From contig JAGFJL010000102.1 in the NCBI GenBank assembly GCA_024102725.1, positions 1 to 64,000 on the forward strand: DNA of 64,000 nucleotides, given 5' to 3'. The notes below the pieces were generated by a model. That model saw nothing but the letters and a program-made list of their open reading frames with translations. It was not told the DNA's origin and made no database searches. The position numbers and the translations under genes were made by a program. Shown here piece after piece: positions 54,025 to 63,093 of this stretch; positions within the stretch are counted from its first letter, which is position 1, and each line of letters opens with the position of its first letter. This stretch comes from Nitrococcus mobilis (GTDB taxonomy: Bacteria; Pseudomonadota; Gammaproteobacteria; Nitrococcales; Nitrococcaceae).

Positions 54025-54245
54025 AAACTCCTCCCTTAGTGCTGCCGGTCAGGCGGCGCGCCGGCTCCCACCGGCGGCCAACCCGACTGCTGAGGATCCC
54101 AAAAGCCGCGTTTCGCATCGTCTCATCCCGAAGCCGCCCAAAATCCATGGCCTTTTTCATTTCAAGGGGACTCCTTAAAAAGGAAACAGGCTCCGATCTG
54201 TCCCCCAATGGTGGAGCTCGAGAATTATCCTAGGCTGCCTGCCTG

Positions 54246-54857
54246 CTATGATTTGGTGGATCCGTCCGCTCGCATGAGCTCCCGAGTGTATCCTGGGATG
54301 AGCGCCTCTCCGATGAAATGCATATATTCGTGGAACTCGTCATCGGCGGGAATGACCTCCGGGGCATCGCGGCGCAACTGCAGAGTCCCGAGAAACACCG
54401 AGTAGGCCAATATCGCGCGCTGCCCGGCTTCACTCGCCGAAAGCCCCATGGCCACGTAACACTCGCGCAGAAACTCGACTCGATGGTCCATCACACGCCG
54501 CACCACGATCTGAATCGGGCGGTTTTCCATAGCACCGGTAAGCGCTAGATAGAGCCGTCCCGCGCGCCGACTGCCGTCTGCCTCACGAAACAAACGTGCC
54601 AGTCGCTTGCGTGGATCCCGCTCCTGCGCGACCCGCGCGAGCACCTCGTCGGTCTCGCGGCGCTCCCATTGCTCGAGCGCCGCCTGAACCAGCGCTTGGC
54701 GGTTGGCAAAATGCCAGTAAAAACTTCCCTTGGTAACGCCGAGTCGACGTGCCAAAGGCTCCACTGCGACCGTATCGAAACCGGACTCGGCAATGATCTC
54801 CAGCGCGGCTTCGGCCCAAGCATCGGCTGTTAATGACTGCCTCGTGTTTCCCTGCAT
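54246..54857 (-). CDS. TetR family transcriptional regulator
   Basis: 203-residue TetR regulator. The N-terminal helix-turn-helix is ALEIIAESGFDTVAVEPLARRLGVTKGSFYWHFANRQALVQAAL (residues 18-61). The C-terminal ligand domain is not assigned. Position before fadE-hydratase-thiolase suggests it senses acyl-CoA and represses beta-oxidation, as FadR or PsrA do elsewhere; that is inference. Two palindromes with identical centres lie 18-46 bases upstream of its start, so self-repression is likely. Confidence 0.9.
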   Translation of the reverse strand: MQGNTRQSLTADAWAEAALEIIAESGFDTVAVEPLARRLGVTKGSFYWHFANRQALVQAALEQWERRETDEVLARVAQERDPRKRLARLFREADGSRRAGRLYLALTGAMENRPIQIVVRRVMDHRVEFLRECYVAMGLSASEAGQRAILAYSVFLGTLQLRRDAPEVIPADDEFHEYMHFIGEALIPGYTRELMRADGSTKS

Positions 54858-54874
54858 GTCTGCAATCTAGACCA

Positions 54875-54909
54875 TACGCAAGCGTACGGCAAACGCAAGC
54901 GTACGGCAA
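54875..54909. promoter_or_regulatory. Two tandem TetR operator-like palindromes
   Basis: The 17-base sequence ACGCAAGCGTACGGCAA occurs twice in tandem (54876-54892 and 54893-54909). Each copy contains the dyad ACGC-AA-GCGT, extended to TACGC-AA-GCGTA in the first (54875-54886) and AACGC-AA-GCGTA in the second (54892-54903). Centres are 17 bases apart, under two helical turns. They sit 18-52 bases before the tetR start, the expected place for an autoregulatory operator. Confidence 0.7.
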
Positions 54910-55582
54910 CTTTCCCAACTACCGCGCTCAGCCGCCTTGCGTGCGCCACAGCCCAACCCTTGGTCAGCTCTCACAGTGAGGCAGCCCTGTTACCGTAGCC
55001 CTTTTACCCGTTACTCTGCGCGGCGCCGCATGGACCGCGCGGACGAGTCTGCGCCACAGACGGCCTGTGGCGACAACCATCCGCTCCGGACAAGAGCTGG
55101 CCACCCGCCGCACCGTCGCCTTCTCACACGCCGCGATTACCGGGGGTTGGAACGCGACGCGATCGATAACTGATGCGCACGGATTTATCCGGCTTGCCCT
55201 GGGCTTCGGTCTCACCGCCAGGAGCCACTTCAGGGGGATGAGGGGGGGGTGGTATATTACGTGAACGCCTGCGCTTCACACGTGGCGGCCAGCGCCGGAA
55301 CTTCTTATTCGCGTCCTCTGTACGCATGACCTTACCTTCGATCGTAGTCGGATTTGCAAATAGAATTTAGGAGCGCCTCGATTCGACCTCCCTATACATT
55401 TAATAGGCTAATAGGGCGCTCTCTTCCAGTTTGCAAGTTCTATTGGGAACAGCTCGGCTGGCCTGGAATTACCGATGCCGGCGCACGGCACGCCGCCGTT
55501 ACGCGCCCCACGCGGGCGCACAGTCGATGCTTTAACCCGCGCAGCGGTGCTTGTTATACGCAGCATGGAAAGGTGCGCTGAC
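54910..55582. other. Gap between tetR and the IscR-like gene
   Basis: About 670 bases after the operators. I see no gene with coding character; several short frames run across without motifs. A G-rich run (about 55239-55252) is followed by GGTATATTACG. Confidence 0.35.
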
Positions 55583-56053
55583 TCAACACCCCTGGGGGTC
55601 AGACAACGCGCCGCTTGCCCGCTGCGCAGCTTCGCTACGAGCCAGAACGCGGATGGAGGATTCGCCGGCTAGCTCCGCCAACGTGATTCCATTCAGGAAG
55701 TCATAGATCTGAGCGCTAAGCTCACTCCAAAGATCGTGCGTGAGGCAGCGCGCACCATTGAGCTTGCCCTCGCATTGGCCCTCGAGCGCATCGCTATTAT
55801 CGTCCACCGCCACGATGATGTCCGCTACCGTAATAGCCTGCGCCGGTCTCGCTAGACGGTAACCCCCACCGGGACCCCGAACGCCGGTCACCAGCTGAGC
55901 GCGACGCAAGCGAGCGAAGAGTTGCTCCAGATAGGACAAGGAGATGCCTTGACCTTGGGATATATCTGCCAAGATGACCGGTCCGCGATTCTGATGCAGT
56001 GCCAAATCCAGCATGGCCGTTACTGCATATCGCCCTTTGGTGGAGAGTTTCAT
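55583..56053 (-). CDS. Rrf2/IscR-like transcriptional regulator
   Basis: 156-residue Rrf2-family regulator close to Isc[22 protein letters not shown], a winged helix with [34 protein letters not shown], and [28 protein letters not shown]. coli IscR ligates a [2Fe-2S] cluster with three Cys and a His in C-X5-C-X5-C-X2-H. Here only two Cys are found (GQC-X8-C-LTH), so the middle Cys is missing. No iscS or iscU follows. ATG 56053 matches the family start; the upstream frame to 56335 overlaps the DUF1249 gene. Confidence 0.88.
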   Translation of the reverse strand: MKLSTKGRYAVTAMLDLALHQNRGPVILADISQGQGISLSYLEQLFARLRRAQLVTGVRGPGGGYRLARPAQAITVADIIVAVDDNSDALEGQCEGKLNGARCLTHDLWSELSAQIYDFLNGITLAELAGESSIRVLARSEAAQRASGALSDPQGC

Positions 56054-56102
56054 GCCGCCTCTCGACCGAGCCTGTACTGCAGGCCCACTTACCGAAGACC
56101 AA

Positions 56103-56606
56103 TCAGCCGGCCCACCGCCGGGCCTGTGGCCGCAGCGCGGGCTGCGCTGCCCAGTCAATTGCAAAGGCGTGTCCCTCACCCAAACAGTAACGCAGCCAGC
56201 GGTTGAGAAACCGATTGACCTCCCAGCGCCAGGCCAACGCGCCCACGGGCGGGAGCTCGCGCAACGACCAATAGCGAAAGCCGCGTAGCCATGACTCAGG
56301 CAAGACTTCGGCCACGCGCGCATCGTGATAGACACGGAGCATGAGATTCGGGATCACCTCCGGCTCATCGGCGTAGCTGAAGCGATGCGTGAGCCGTAAG
56401 CTGGTCGTATAGGCGTGGCGGTCCAGAACTTCCATATGCAAATCCACCGCCCCAACCACCTTGGAGGTAACCGCATCCTGCGAGCGATCGAGGTCAGGAA
56501 CCAACCGGCGCAGGTAGATGTAGTTGTTCTCGTACAACTCCATCAACCCGGCGAAGCTACGGGTCGCGTCTGACTGTAACGCGCTTACAGGGGTATCGAA
56601 CATCAT
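56103..56606 (-). CDS. DUF1249 family protein
   Basis: 167-residue DUF1249 protein (YqiB of E. coli). Marks are [52 protein letters not shown] and the closing [18 protein letters not shown]. The function is not known. It lies between ppsR (44 bases upstream) and the IscR-like gene (50 bases downstream), all on the minus strand, and could be co-transcribed. The C-terminus is longer than usual ([11 protein letters not shown]). Confidence 0.88.
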   Translation of the reverse strand: MMFDTPVSALQSDATRSFAGLMELYENNYIYLRRLVPDLDRSQDAVTSKVVGAVDLHMEVLDRHAYTTSLRLTHRFSYADEPEVIPNLMLRVYHDARVAEVLPESWLRGFRYWSLRELPPVGALAWRWEVNRFLNRWLRYCLGEGHAFAIDWAAQPALRPQARRWAG

Positions 56607-56649
56607 AGCCGAATCATATCACAGCGCCGCCTTTGCACAGGGGGCCGCC

Positions 56650-57468
56650 CTAGAGCCGCCGCTGCAGCTTACGCTCGTGCACGAGCGTGCTCGCAATCTC
56701 CTCGATCGACATAGTGGTGGTATCGCTCATCGGCACTTTTGTCCGCTCCATAAGGCCCATGGCCCGGCTTACTTCATATTGGCACTGTCGCAACGAGGCA
56801 TAACGGGTGTTGGGACGCCGCTCGGAGCGGATTCGAGCCAGTCTTTCCGCTTGAATGGTCAATGCATAGAGCTTACGCCGATGCGCGCGCAGTGGCTCGG
56901 GAAGACGTCCGCTGAGTAAATCCTCCTCCGTGAGTGGGTAGTTTGCTGCGTAAATACCGTACTGCAATGCCAGGTAGATACAAGTCGGTGTCTTACCGCA
57001 ACGCGACACACCAATCAGTATGATGTCAGCTTGATCGTAACGATGGGTGTTGCCGCCGTCGTCATGGCGTAACGCGTAATTCATGGCATCGATTCGCACG
57101 TCATACAGCTTGCTATTGCCCATCCCGTGAGAGCGACCGATGGCATGGCTGGAGCGCACCATGAGCTCCTGCTCCAGTGGACCGATGAACGTTTCGAAAA
57201 AATCGAACACGACGGCATCGGCCGTATGCACCACCGCGCGGACCTCGTCGTTGATAATTGTGCTGAAAACAATCGAGCGTGCGCTATTGGCCTGGTTAAT
57301 GTGGTTGATTTGCTGGACTGCAGCGCAGGCGCGCGCGATGCTGTCGGTAAAAGGTAACGTGTGCTGCTCGAAGTCGAGATCGAATTGAGTCAAAAGGCTA
57401 TGCCCTAAAGTCTCAACCGTGATACCGGTGCGATCGGAGATGAAGAAGACGGCTCGTTTTCCTACCAT
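56650..57468 (-). CDS. ppsR: PEP synthase regulatory protein PpsR
   Basis: 272-residue DUF299 protein, a bifunctional kinase/pyrophosphorylase that switches PEP synthase off and on by phosphorylating a Thr next to its catalytic His. It shows FFISDRTGITVETLGHSLL, VFDFFETFIGPLEQEL and the P-loop LIGVSRCGKTPTCIYLA (about residue 152). ATG 57468 gives the standard start. It is divergent from ppsA, its target, with about 100-160 bases between, the usual arrangement. Confidence 0.94.
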   Translation of the reverse strand: MVGKRAVFFISDRTGITVETLGHSLLTQFDLDFEQHTLPFTDSIARACAAVQQINHINQANSARSIVFSTIINDEVRAVVHTADAVVFDFFETFIGPLEQELMVRSSHAIGRSHGMGNSKLYDVRIDAMNYALRHDDGGNTHRYDQADIILIGVSRCGKTPTCIYLALQYGIYAANYPLTEEDLLSGRLPEPLRAHRRKLYALTIQAERLARIRSERRPNTRYASLRQCQYEVSRAMGLMERTKVPMSDTTTMSIEEIASTLVHERKLQRRL

Positions 57469-57566
57469 GGAAGCACATACCATGTCGGTTGAAATTGGAG
57501 CACGGACGGTGGCAAGAGCGAGTTGCATCGTAGCAGACTCGGAACCGGCCATGCGCAAGGTGCGGT

Positions 57567-60011
57567 ATGGATCCGGGCACGGATTCTCTGGTGCCAAGCG
57601 ATCGCTCGGCCCTGGCTAGGGAGGCAAGGACATTGCAAGACTATGTGGTTTGGTTTCAGTCCATAGGTAAAGAGGATATTCCTCGGGTAGGCGGTAAAAA
57701 TGCTTCCCTCGGTGAGATGATCCACGAACTCGGCCGGGCTGGCGTGCGGGTACCGGGTGGTTTTGCAACGACCGCCGCCGCTTACTGGGACTTCCTGGAC
57801 GCAGCGGATTTACGCGAGCGGATCAACGCCGAGCTTGCCGAGCTCGATGTCGATGACGTAGCGGCGCTCAGGCACAGCGGTGCGAAGATACGCCAGATGA
57901 TCGTGGAGGCGCCTTTTACGCAGAGCCTCTCTGAGGCAATCGCCAAGGCGTACTACGAACTCGAACAGCAAGCTGGCGCCGAGCCTTCTTTCGCCGTGCG
58001 ATCGTCCGCTACCGCCGAGGACTTGCCCAACGCCTCCTTTGCGGGACAGCAGGAGACCATTCTCAATGTCCGCGGACTGGACAATGTGCTGCGATCGATC
58101 AAAACCGTTTTTGCCTCGCTGTACAACGACCGAGCGATTGCCTACCGCGTCCATCACGGGTTCGAGCATGCCCAGGTGGCTTTGTCGGCGGGTGTGCAGC
58201 AGATGGTGCGCAGCGATCGGGGCGCGGCGGGTGTAATGTTCACGATGGATACGGAGTCAGGCTTTCGCGACGTGGTATTCATCACCTCCGCTTATGGTCT
58301 GGGTGAGACAGTCGTCCAAGGCGCAGTCAATCCGGACGAGTTCTATGTATACAAGCCGGCGCTGGAAGCCGGGCGGCCGGCGGTCCTACGGCGCAGCCTG
58401 GGCGAGAAAGCAGTCAAGATGGTCTATGATCCTGCCGGAGAATCCGGCAAAACGGTGCAGACCGTCGAGGTAGCATCGACCGAGCGGCTGCAGTTCTCCC
58501 TCACCGATGCCGAGATCGAGCGCTTGGCACGACAGGCGCTCATCATCGAACGCCACTATGGCCAACCGATGGACATCGAGTGGGGCAAGGATGGTGAAGC
58601 GGGGGAGCTCTATATCCTCCAGGCCCGCCCCGAGACGGTGAAGAGCCGCGATAACGCCCAGGTGCTGAAGCGCTACCATCTCAAGCAACGCGGCCGAATC
58701 CTGAGCTCCGGACGCGCCATCGGCCAGCGTATTGGCGCAGGTCGGTCCCGGGTCATCGACGACGTCAAGCACATGCATCGGATCCAGTCGGGCGATGTAC
58801 TCATAACCGACATGACCGACCCTGACTGGGAGCCCATCATGAAACGGGCCGCCGCCATCGTCACCAACCGCGGTGGACGTACCTGCCATGCGGCAATCAT
58901 CGCCCGCGAGCTCGGCATCCCGGCGGTGGTGGGCACCGGCGATGCGACCGAGGCCATTGGCGACGGCCTCGAGGTCACCGTCTCCTGCGCCGAGGGCGAC
59001 ATCGGCAACATCTATGAAGGGCGGCAGGATTTCGAGGTGCGCGAAATCAGCCTCGAGCGCATGCCCGAGCTGCCCTTCAAGATCATGCTCAACGTAGGTA
59101 ATCCGGACCGAGCGTTCGATTTCGCTCAGCTACCGAATGCCGGTGTTGGATTGGCTCGGCTGGAGTTCATCATCAATCGAATGATCGGCATCCACCCACG
59201 GGCCCTCCTCGAATTCGACCGTCAGTCCGACGACCTGAAGGCCACCATTCGCGGCCAGATCGCCGGCTACGCCGACCCGGTCGCTTTCTATGTGGACAGG
59301 CTGGCCGAAGGCATTTCGATGCTCGCGGCCGCCTTTGCACCCAAACCGGTGATCGTTCGCACTTCGGATTTCAAGAGCAACGAGTATGCGAATCTGATCG
59401 GCGGCACACAATACGAGCCCGACGAGGAAAACCCGATGCTCGGGCTGCGCGGAGCCGCGCGCTATCTTTCAGCCGAGTTCGCTGAATGCTTCAAGCTCGA
59501 ATGCCGTGCGCTCAGCAAAGTGCGCGACGCGATGGGGCTGACCAACGTCTGGATCATGATTCCCTTCGTACGCACCTTGGATGAAGCCCGCGCGGTCATC
59601 GAGCTGCTCGCTGCGAACGGCCTCAAGCAAGGCGAACAAGGGCTCAAGCTTGTCATGATGTGTGAACTGCCGTCCAATGCGCTATTAGCCAAGGAGTTTC
59701 TGCAGATCTTCGACGGCTTTTCCATCGGCTCAAACGATCTCACCCAACTCACCCTGGGGCTTGACCGCGACTCCGGACTGGTGGCGCATCTTTTCGACGA
59801 GCGCGACCCGGCGGTCAAAGCCCTGCTGCATCTGGCCATCCAGGCCGCGCGAGACACCGGCAAATACGTCGGCATCTGCGGTCAAGGGCCCTCGGACCAC
59901 CCAGATTTGGCGCGCTGGCTCATGGAAGAAGGCATCGAGAGCGTCTCGCTCAACCCGGACTCCGTGGTGGAAACTTGGTTGTATCTGGCGGGCATGGAAT
60001 CGCCTGGGTAA
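57567..60011 (+). CDS. ppsA: Phosphoenolpyruvate synthase PpsA
   Basis: Makes PEP from pyruvate and ATP for growth on three-carbon compounds. The 814-residue frame has the ATP-grasp part ([43 protein letters not shown]), the phosphohistidine domain [23 protein letters not shown] with the catalytic His, and the PEP-binding part [20 protein letters not shown] ... [20 protein letters not shown]. Homologues start near VVWF, so TTG 57633, with AGGGAGG ten bases upstream, may be the true start; ATG 57567 is the conservative choice. The Thr two residues before the His is the PpsR target. Confidence 0.96.
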   Translation: MDPGTDSLVPSDRSALAREARTLQDYVVWFQSIGKEDIPRVGGKNASLGEMIHELGRAGVRVPGGFATTAAAYWDFLDAADLRERINAELAELDVDDVAALRHSGAKIRQMIVEAPFTQSLSEAIAKAYYELEQQAGAEPSFAVRSSATAEDLPNASFAGQQETILNVRGLDNVLRSIKTVFASLYNDRAIAYRVHHGFEHAQVALSAGVQQMVRSDRGAAGVMFTMDTESGFRDVVFITSAYGLGETVVQGAVNPDEFYVYKPALEAGRPAVLRRSLGEKAVKMVYDPAGESGKTVQTVEVASTERLQFSLTDAEIERLARQALIIERHYGQPMDIEWGKDGEAGELYILQARPETVKSRDNAQVLKRYHLKQRGRILSSGRAIGQRIGAGRSRVIDDVKHMHRIQSGDVLITDMTDPDWEPIMKRAAAIVTNRGGRTCHAAIIARELGIPAVVGTGDATEAIGDGLEVTVSCAEGDIGNIYEGRQDFEVREISLERMPELPFKIMLNVGNPDRAFDFAQLPNAGVGLARLEFIINRMIGIHPRALLEFDRQSDDLKATIRGQIAGYADPVAFYVDRLAEGISMLAAAFAPKPVIVRTSDFKSNEYANLIGGTQYEPDEENPMLGLRGAARYLSAEFAECFKLECRALSKVRDAMGLTNVWIMIPFVRTLDEARAVIELLAANGLKQGEQGLKLVMMCELPSNALLAKEFLQIFDGFSIGSNDLTQLTLGLDRDSGLVAHLFDERDPAVKALLHLAIQAARDTGKYVGICGQGPSDHPDLARWLMEEGIESVSLNPDSVVETWLYLAGMESPG

Positions 60012-60122
60012 AACAACCACAGCCGCCCGCCCTTGCCAGGCAATAGTGAGAATTCGCTTGTCCACTGTCCCGGAAGGGCTGCGTCACTCAATGCTTGCTG
60101 AGGCGAAAAGGGTTTTCGAATT

Positions 60123-61232
60123 ATGACATCGATACATCAGCCCGAGCCGCCGAAGCCGTCGGAACCGCCCGAGCCGCTGTGGTTCAGCGGCCCCATCAAC
60201 ATCCGCTCGGTAGCGCTGACCGGCATCTTCGTGCTGATGGTCATGTACACGCTGTATCTGGCTGCACCGCTGTTCATGCCGCTCACGGTGGCCTTCCTGG
60301 TCAGTATGATGTTCGCACCGATTATCCGTTGGCTTAGAAGCATTAAAATCCCCTCGCCGATCAGTGCCGCCGTCGTACTGGCGAGCCTCCTCGCGCTTGG
60401 ATTCGGGGCCGTATACGGACTGTCCGTACCCGCCGCCCAGTGGATCCAAAAGGCGCCGCAAGAGCTACGCAAGATTGACTACAAATTATATGAATTGGTG
60501 GGGCCAATCGATAAGCTCAAGGAAGTCAAAAAAGAAATCGAAAAGGCCGTGCCGGGGGAAAGTAACGGCCCTGCCGATAGCATGGCGCCGATGCGATGGA
60601 ATCCGATTCAATGGCTGCTCACCAGCACTTGGGCCGTCGTCTATGGCCTAGGCGTGAGTGTCATCTTGCTATATTTCCTGCTGGCATCCGGAGACACTTT
60701 CCTCAGAAAGCTCGTCCGCCTCTTGCCGCGCTTTGAGGACAAACGCAACGCGGTGGAGACCGTTCAGCACATCCAGCGCAGCATCGCCATTTTCCTGGGT
60801 ACAATTACGCTGATCAATATTGGTCTCGGCGCGGTTGCCGCAGCGGCACTTTATGCGATCGGTATGCCCAACCCGCTACTCTTCGGCGTCATGGTCGGAC
60901 TGTTCAACTTCGCACCCTACATTGGGCCGCTCGTAAGCAGTGTGGTACTGCTCTTCGTGGCACTGCTAAGTCTCGATGATATCTCACGGATCCTGTTGGC
61001 GCCCGGGTTGGTACTCGCGCTCAATGCTCTAGAAGGGCAACTGATAACGCCGATCTTGACCGGGCACCGATTGGATCTCAGCCCCGTCGCGGTATTCGTA
61101 TCCATCACGCTCTGGGGTTGGATGTGGGGCGTCGTCGGCATCTTGATCGCAGTTCCCTTGGTCGCAAGCGCGAAGATCGTGTGCGACCGCATCGAACCAT
61201 TGCAACCGATAGGGACATTTTTAGGGCATTGA
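60123..61232 (+). CDS. AI-2E family transporter
   Basis: 369-residue membrane protein of the AI-2E (TqsA/PerM) family. Eight hydrophobic segments fit the family; the conserved C-terminal half includes PLLFGVMVGLFNFAPYIGPLVSSVV and GQLITPILTGHRLDLSPVAVFVSITLWGWMWGVVGILIAVP. Members export diverse small solutes, and only TqsA has a proven link to AI-2, so substrate is open. The N-terminus is Pro-rich (HQPEPPKPSEPPEP). It follows ppsA by 111 bases. Confidence 0.92.
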   Translation: MTSIHQPEPPKPSEPPEPLWFSGPINIRSVALTGIFVLMVMYTLYLAAPLFMPLTVAFLVSMMFAPIIRWLRSIKIPSPISAAVVLASLLALGFGAVYGLSVPAAQWIQKAPQELRKIDYKLYELVGPIDKLKEVKKEIEKAVPGESNGPADSMAPMRWNPIQWLLTSTWAVVYGLGVSVILLYFLLASGDTFLRKLVRLLPRFEDKRNAVETVQHIQRSIAIFLGTITLINIGLGAVAAAALYAIGMPNPLLFGVMVGLFNFAPYIGPLVSSVVLLFVALLSLDDISRILLAPGLVLALNALEGQLITPILTGHRLDLSPVAVFVSITLWGWMWGVVGILIAVPLVASAKIVCDRIEPLQPIGTFLGH

Positions 61233-61439
61233 CTTGGCATGCTCAACGCTCAACACCCAGCGCAAAACTCTTGGTTCCCTTCGAACAGGAAACGCCGAAA
61301 ACGATAAAGGTGGCAATGCACCTAATACAGGAGGTGAAAACCCACGCGGAGTCCGCCATGCTTGGAGGCGATAAACGCTAACGACTTGGCCAGCCGCTGC
61401 GGCCACGACACGGCCCGTTACCCACAAATCGGCTGGCAC

Positions 61440-61800
61440 TCAGGAGGAAGGGACGCTCGTCAGCCGCCGCAGGCCGTGGTCGTCGCGATCACGCGGCCAG
61501 GCCTGCACGTCGATGAGCCCCAGCCGCGTGCTCGCGGGAGTAAACGCCATCGTGTCGTGGACGATCAGCCCCTGGGCGCCGTCGCGGCGAGTGCCGATGG
61601 GGCCGAGCCCTGCGATGGCGACGCGCGCCGAATAGCTCAGCGAGGTGGTATCCTGCACGGCCAGCACCACCTCGTATCGCCGACAGCGCCCAGTGGTGGC
61701 CTGGTAGTGGGAGCGAAGCAGTGCGTCCATGGTGACCTTCGGGTGAGCCAAAACCCGATAGGCTGCCTTGGTGTGCGCCCGAGTGCCACAGACTCAGTCG
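61440..61800 (-). pseudogene. Fragment of an IS4 family transposase
   Basis: The minus strand reads CGTRAHTKAAYRVLAHPKVTMDALL, then VLAVQDTTSLSYSA, GPIGTRRDGAQGLIVHDTMAF and STRLGLIDVQAWPRD, which are the start of the catalytic domain of IS4 transposases (DT.LDY region). The N-terminus is cut by a stop near 61790 and the C-terminal two-thirds are missing after about residue 100. The longest open frame alone starts at 61751. It is a relic between the transporter and the PRC-barrel genes. Confidence 0.75.
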
Positions 61801-62027
61801 GGGGTGGGGTACGTGCGCCGTACTGCGGGTGGTAAATCCATAAAAAACCAACACCCTTGACACCGGCCTTCGCCGGTGCGACGAGCAAATCAGATGCTCC
61901 CTTGGGAACGCCTAATGAGTTTCGATACCTTGTCAGGGTTGAACTCTCAATAAGTGCCCTCACAGTTGCTCACGTGTATGTAGTAACGGCTCGAAACGAA
62001 TATCTATATTAAGGAGTGAAGAGAAAA
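61801..62027. other. Gap with a REP-like palindrome
   Basis: A small hairpin CACCGGC-CTTC-GCCGGTG (61861-61878) resembles a REP sequence. The ribosome site AAGGAG (62011-62016) of the next gene lies at the right end. Nothing else seen. Confidence 0.4.
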
Positions 62028-62606
62028 ATGGCCCAGCATACATCATTCAACAAAGCTCTACTCGCTGCATTCATGGCCGCTGGATTCGTTATCGGCAGCA
62101 ATGCTATGGCTGAGCCACAGGGGCTCTATTCCGCTGATGAGCTCTCTGATGCCAACGTCTTCAGCAAAAGCAATCCGGATAAAAAAATTGGTGAAGTTGA
62201 AGACATACTGCTCGACGATGCAATGCGCGTTCGCGCGCTAGTAGTCGAAACGGGCGGCCTGCTCGACATGGGTAGCAAAGAGTATGTGATCAACGCGGGT
62301 AAGTTTACCCTCGAGACCCGCAATGCCGATAACCTCGAAAAGTTGGAGTATATCGTCCACCTTGACATGACCAAGGAAGAGCTCGAACAGCAGCCGGAAT
62401 ACACCAACGACTGGTGGACTCAGACCAAGGCTGCCGCCCGCCAAGCCTGGCAGAATACCAAGGAAGGCGCGGCAAGCGCTTGGGAGAGCACCAAGGCAGC
62501 CGCATCCAACGCTCTGGACAACATTGGCGGGGCACTGGAGAGCCCCGGCGATGAGGTCGAACAGGGCACCGATCAGAGAGAAGACAAAATGGGCACTGAA
62601 CAGTGA
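62028..62606 (+). CDS. Secreted PRC-barrel protein with helical tail
   Basis: 192-residue exported protein. The signal peptide is KALLAAFMAAGFVIGSNAMA (about residues 9-28). A PRC-barrel domain follows (YSADELSDANVFSKSN, KIGEVEDILLDDAMRVRALVVETGGLLDMGSKEYVINAGKF). The tail has repeating WWTQTKAAARQAWQNTKEGAASAWESTKAAASNALD, an 11-residue-type amphipathic helix as in LEA or apolipoprotein-like proteins, suggesting stress or membrane binding. ATG 62028 has AAGGAG 12 bases upstream; GTG 62016 is in frame but lies within that site. Confidence 0.83.
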   Translation: MAQHTSFNKALLAAFMAAGFVIGSNAMAEPQGLYSADELSDANVFSKSNPDKKIGEVEDILLDDAMRVRALVVETGGLLDMGSKEYVINAGKFTLETRNADNLEKLEYIVHLDMTKEELEQQPEYTNDWWTQTKAAARQAWQNTKEGAASAWESTKAAASNALDNIGGALESPGDEVEQGTDQREDKMGTEQ

Positions 62607-63093
62607 TCTCTGGGCCTGTTTCAGACACGAATCCTAGTTGCTCATTATACGCGTGATCTCTCCGATAGTGCGCGTATTCAAATTGGCTAGTGTCTTGGCA
62701 AATTTGTAACTTTGTGATGAAAGGCGCTAGAGGGATCTTAGCGCTTCCCTCTAGTGCCTTAATAGGTAGCATAGGAAGCCATTAACGTAGCCCATCGCGA
62801 TCGAAAACTTTTCTTGTGGTGCGCAATTGGTCTTTTCTCCTCCAAGGTAGCCCAACATTCATCGGTCGATGTGATCGAAGAGGGAATAACCCATGCCTTT
62901 ACACAAAAGTCTGAAAATCTCCGTAAAATCAGACAGATGGGTTTTTTCTCATGTAGTTGTTTTTATTATATTTTTTCGACTTATGTGTAAGGCGATGGGA
63001 ATAACCTGCTGCTGTCTCCGACCGAGGCACTGCAGAGGCGGCCGGTAAGCATGCGGGGTCCAAGGCCGATACCTAAGAGATTAAGAAAACAGT
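62607..63093. other. Gap before the antiporter gene
   Basis: 487 bases with no gene seen. A hairpin with arms 62721-62735 and 62746-62760 (14 of 15 pairs) may end transcription of the PRC-barrel gene. The right part is AT-rich (about 62940-62990, TTTTTATTATATTTTTTCG), unlike the surrounding GC-rich DNA. Confidence 0.45.

Noticed and set aside
61315-61381. Short frame after an AGGAGG-like sequence in the transporter/IS4 gap
   Set aside because: About 21 codons, with the AGGAGG inside the frame and no conserved features.
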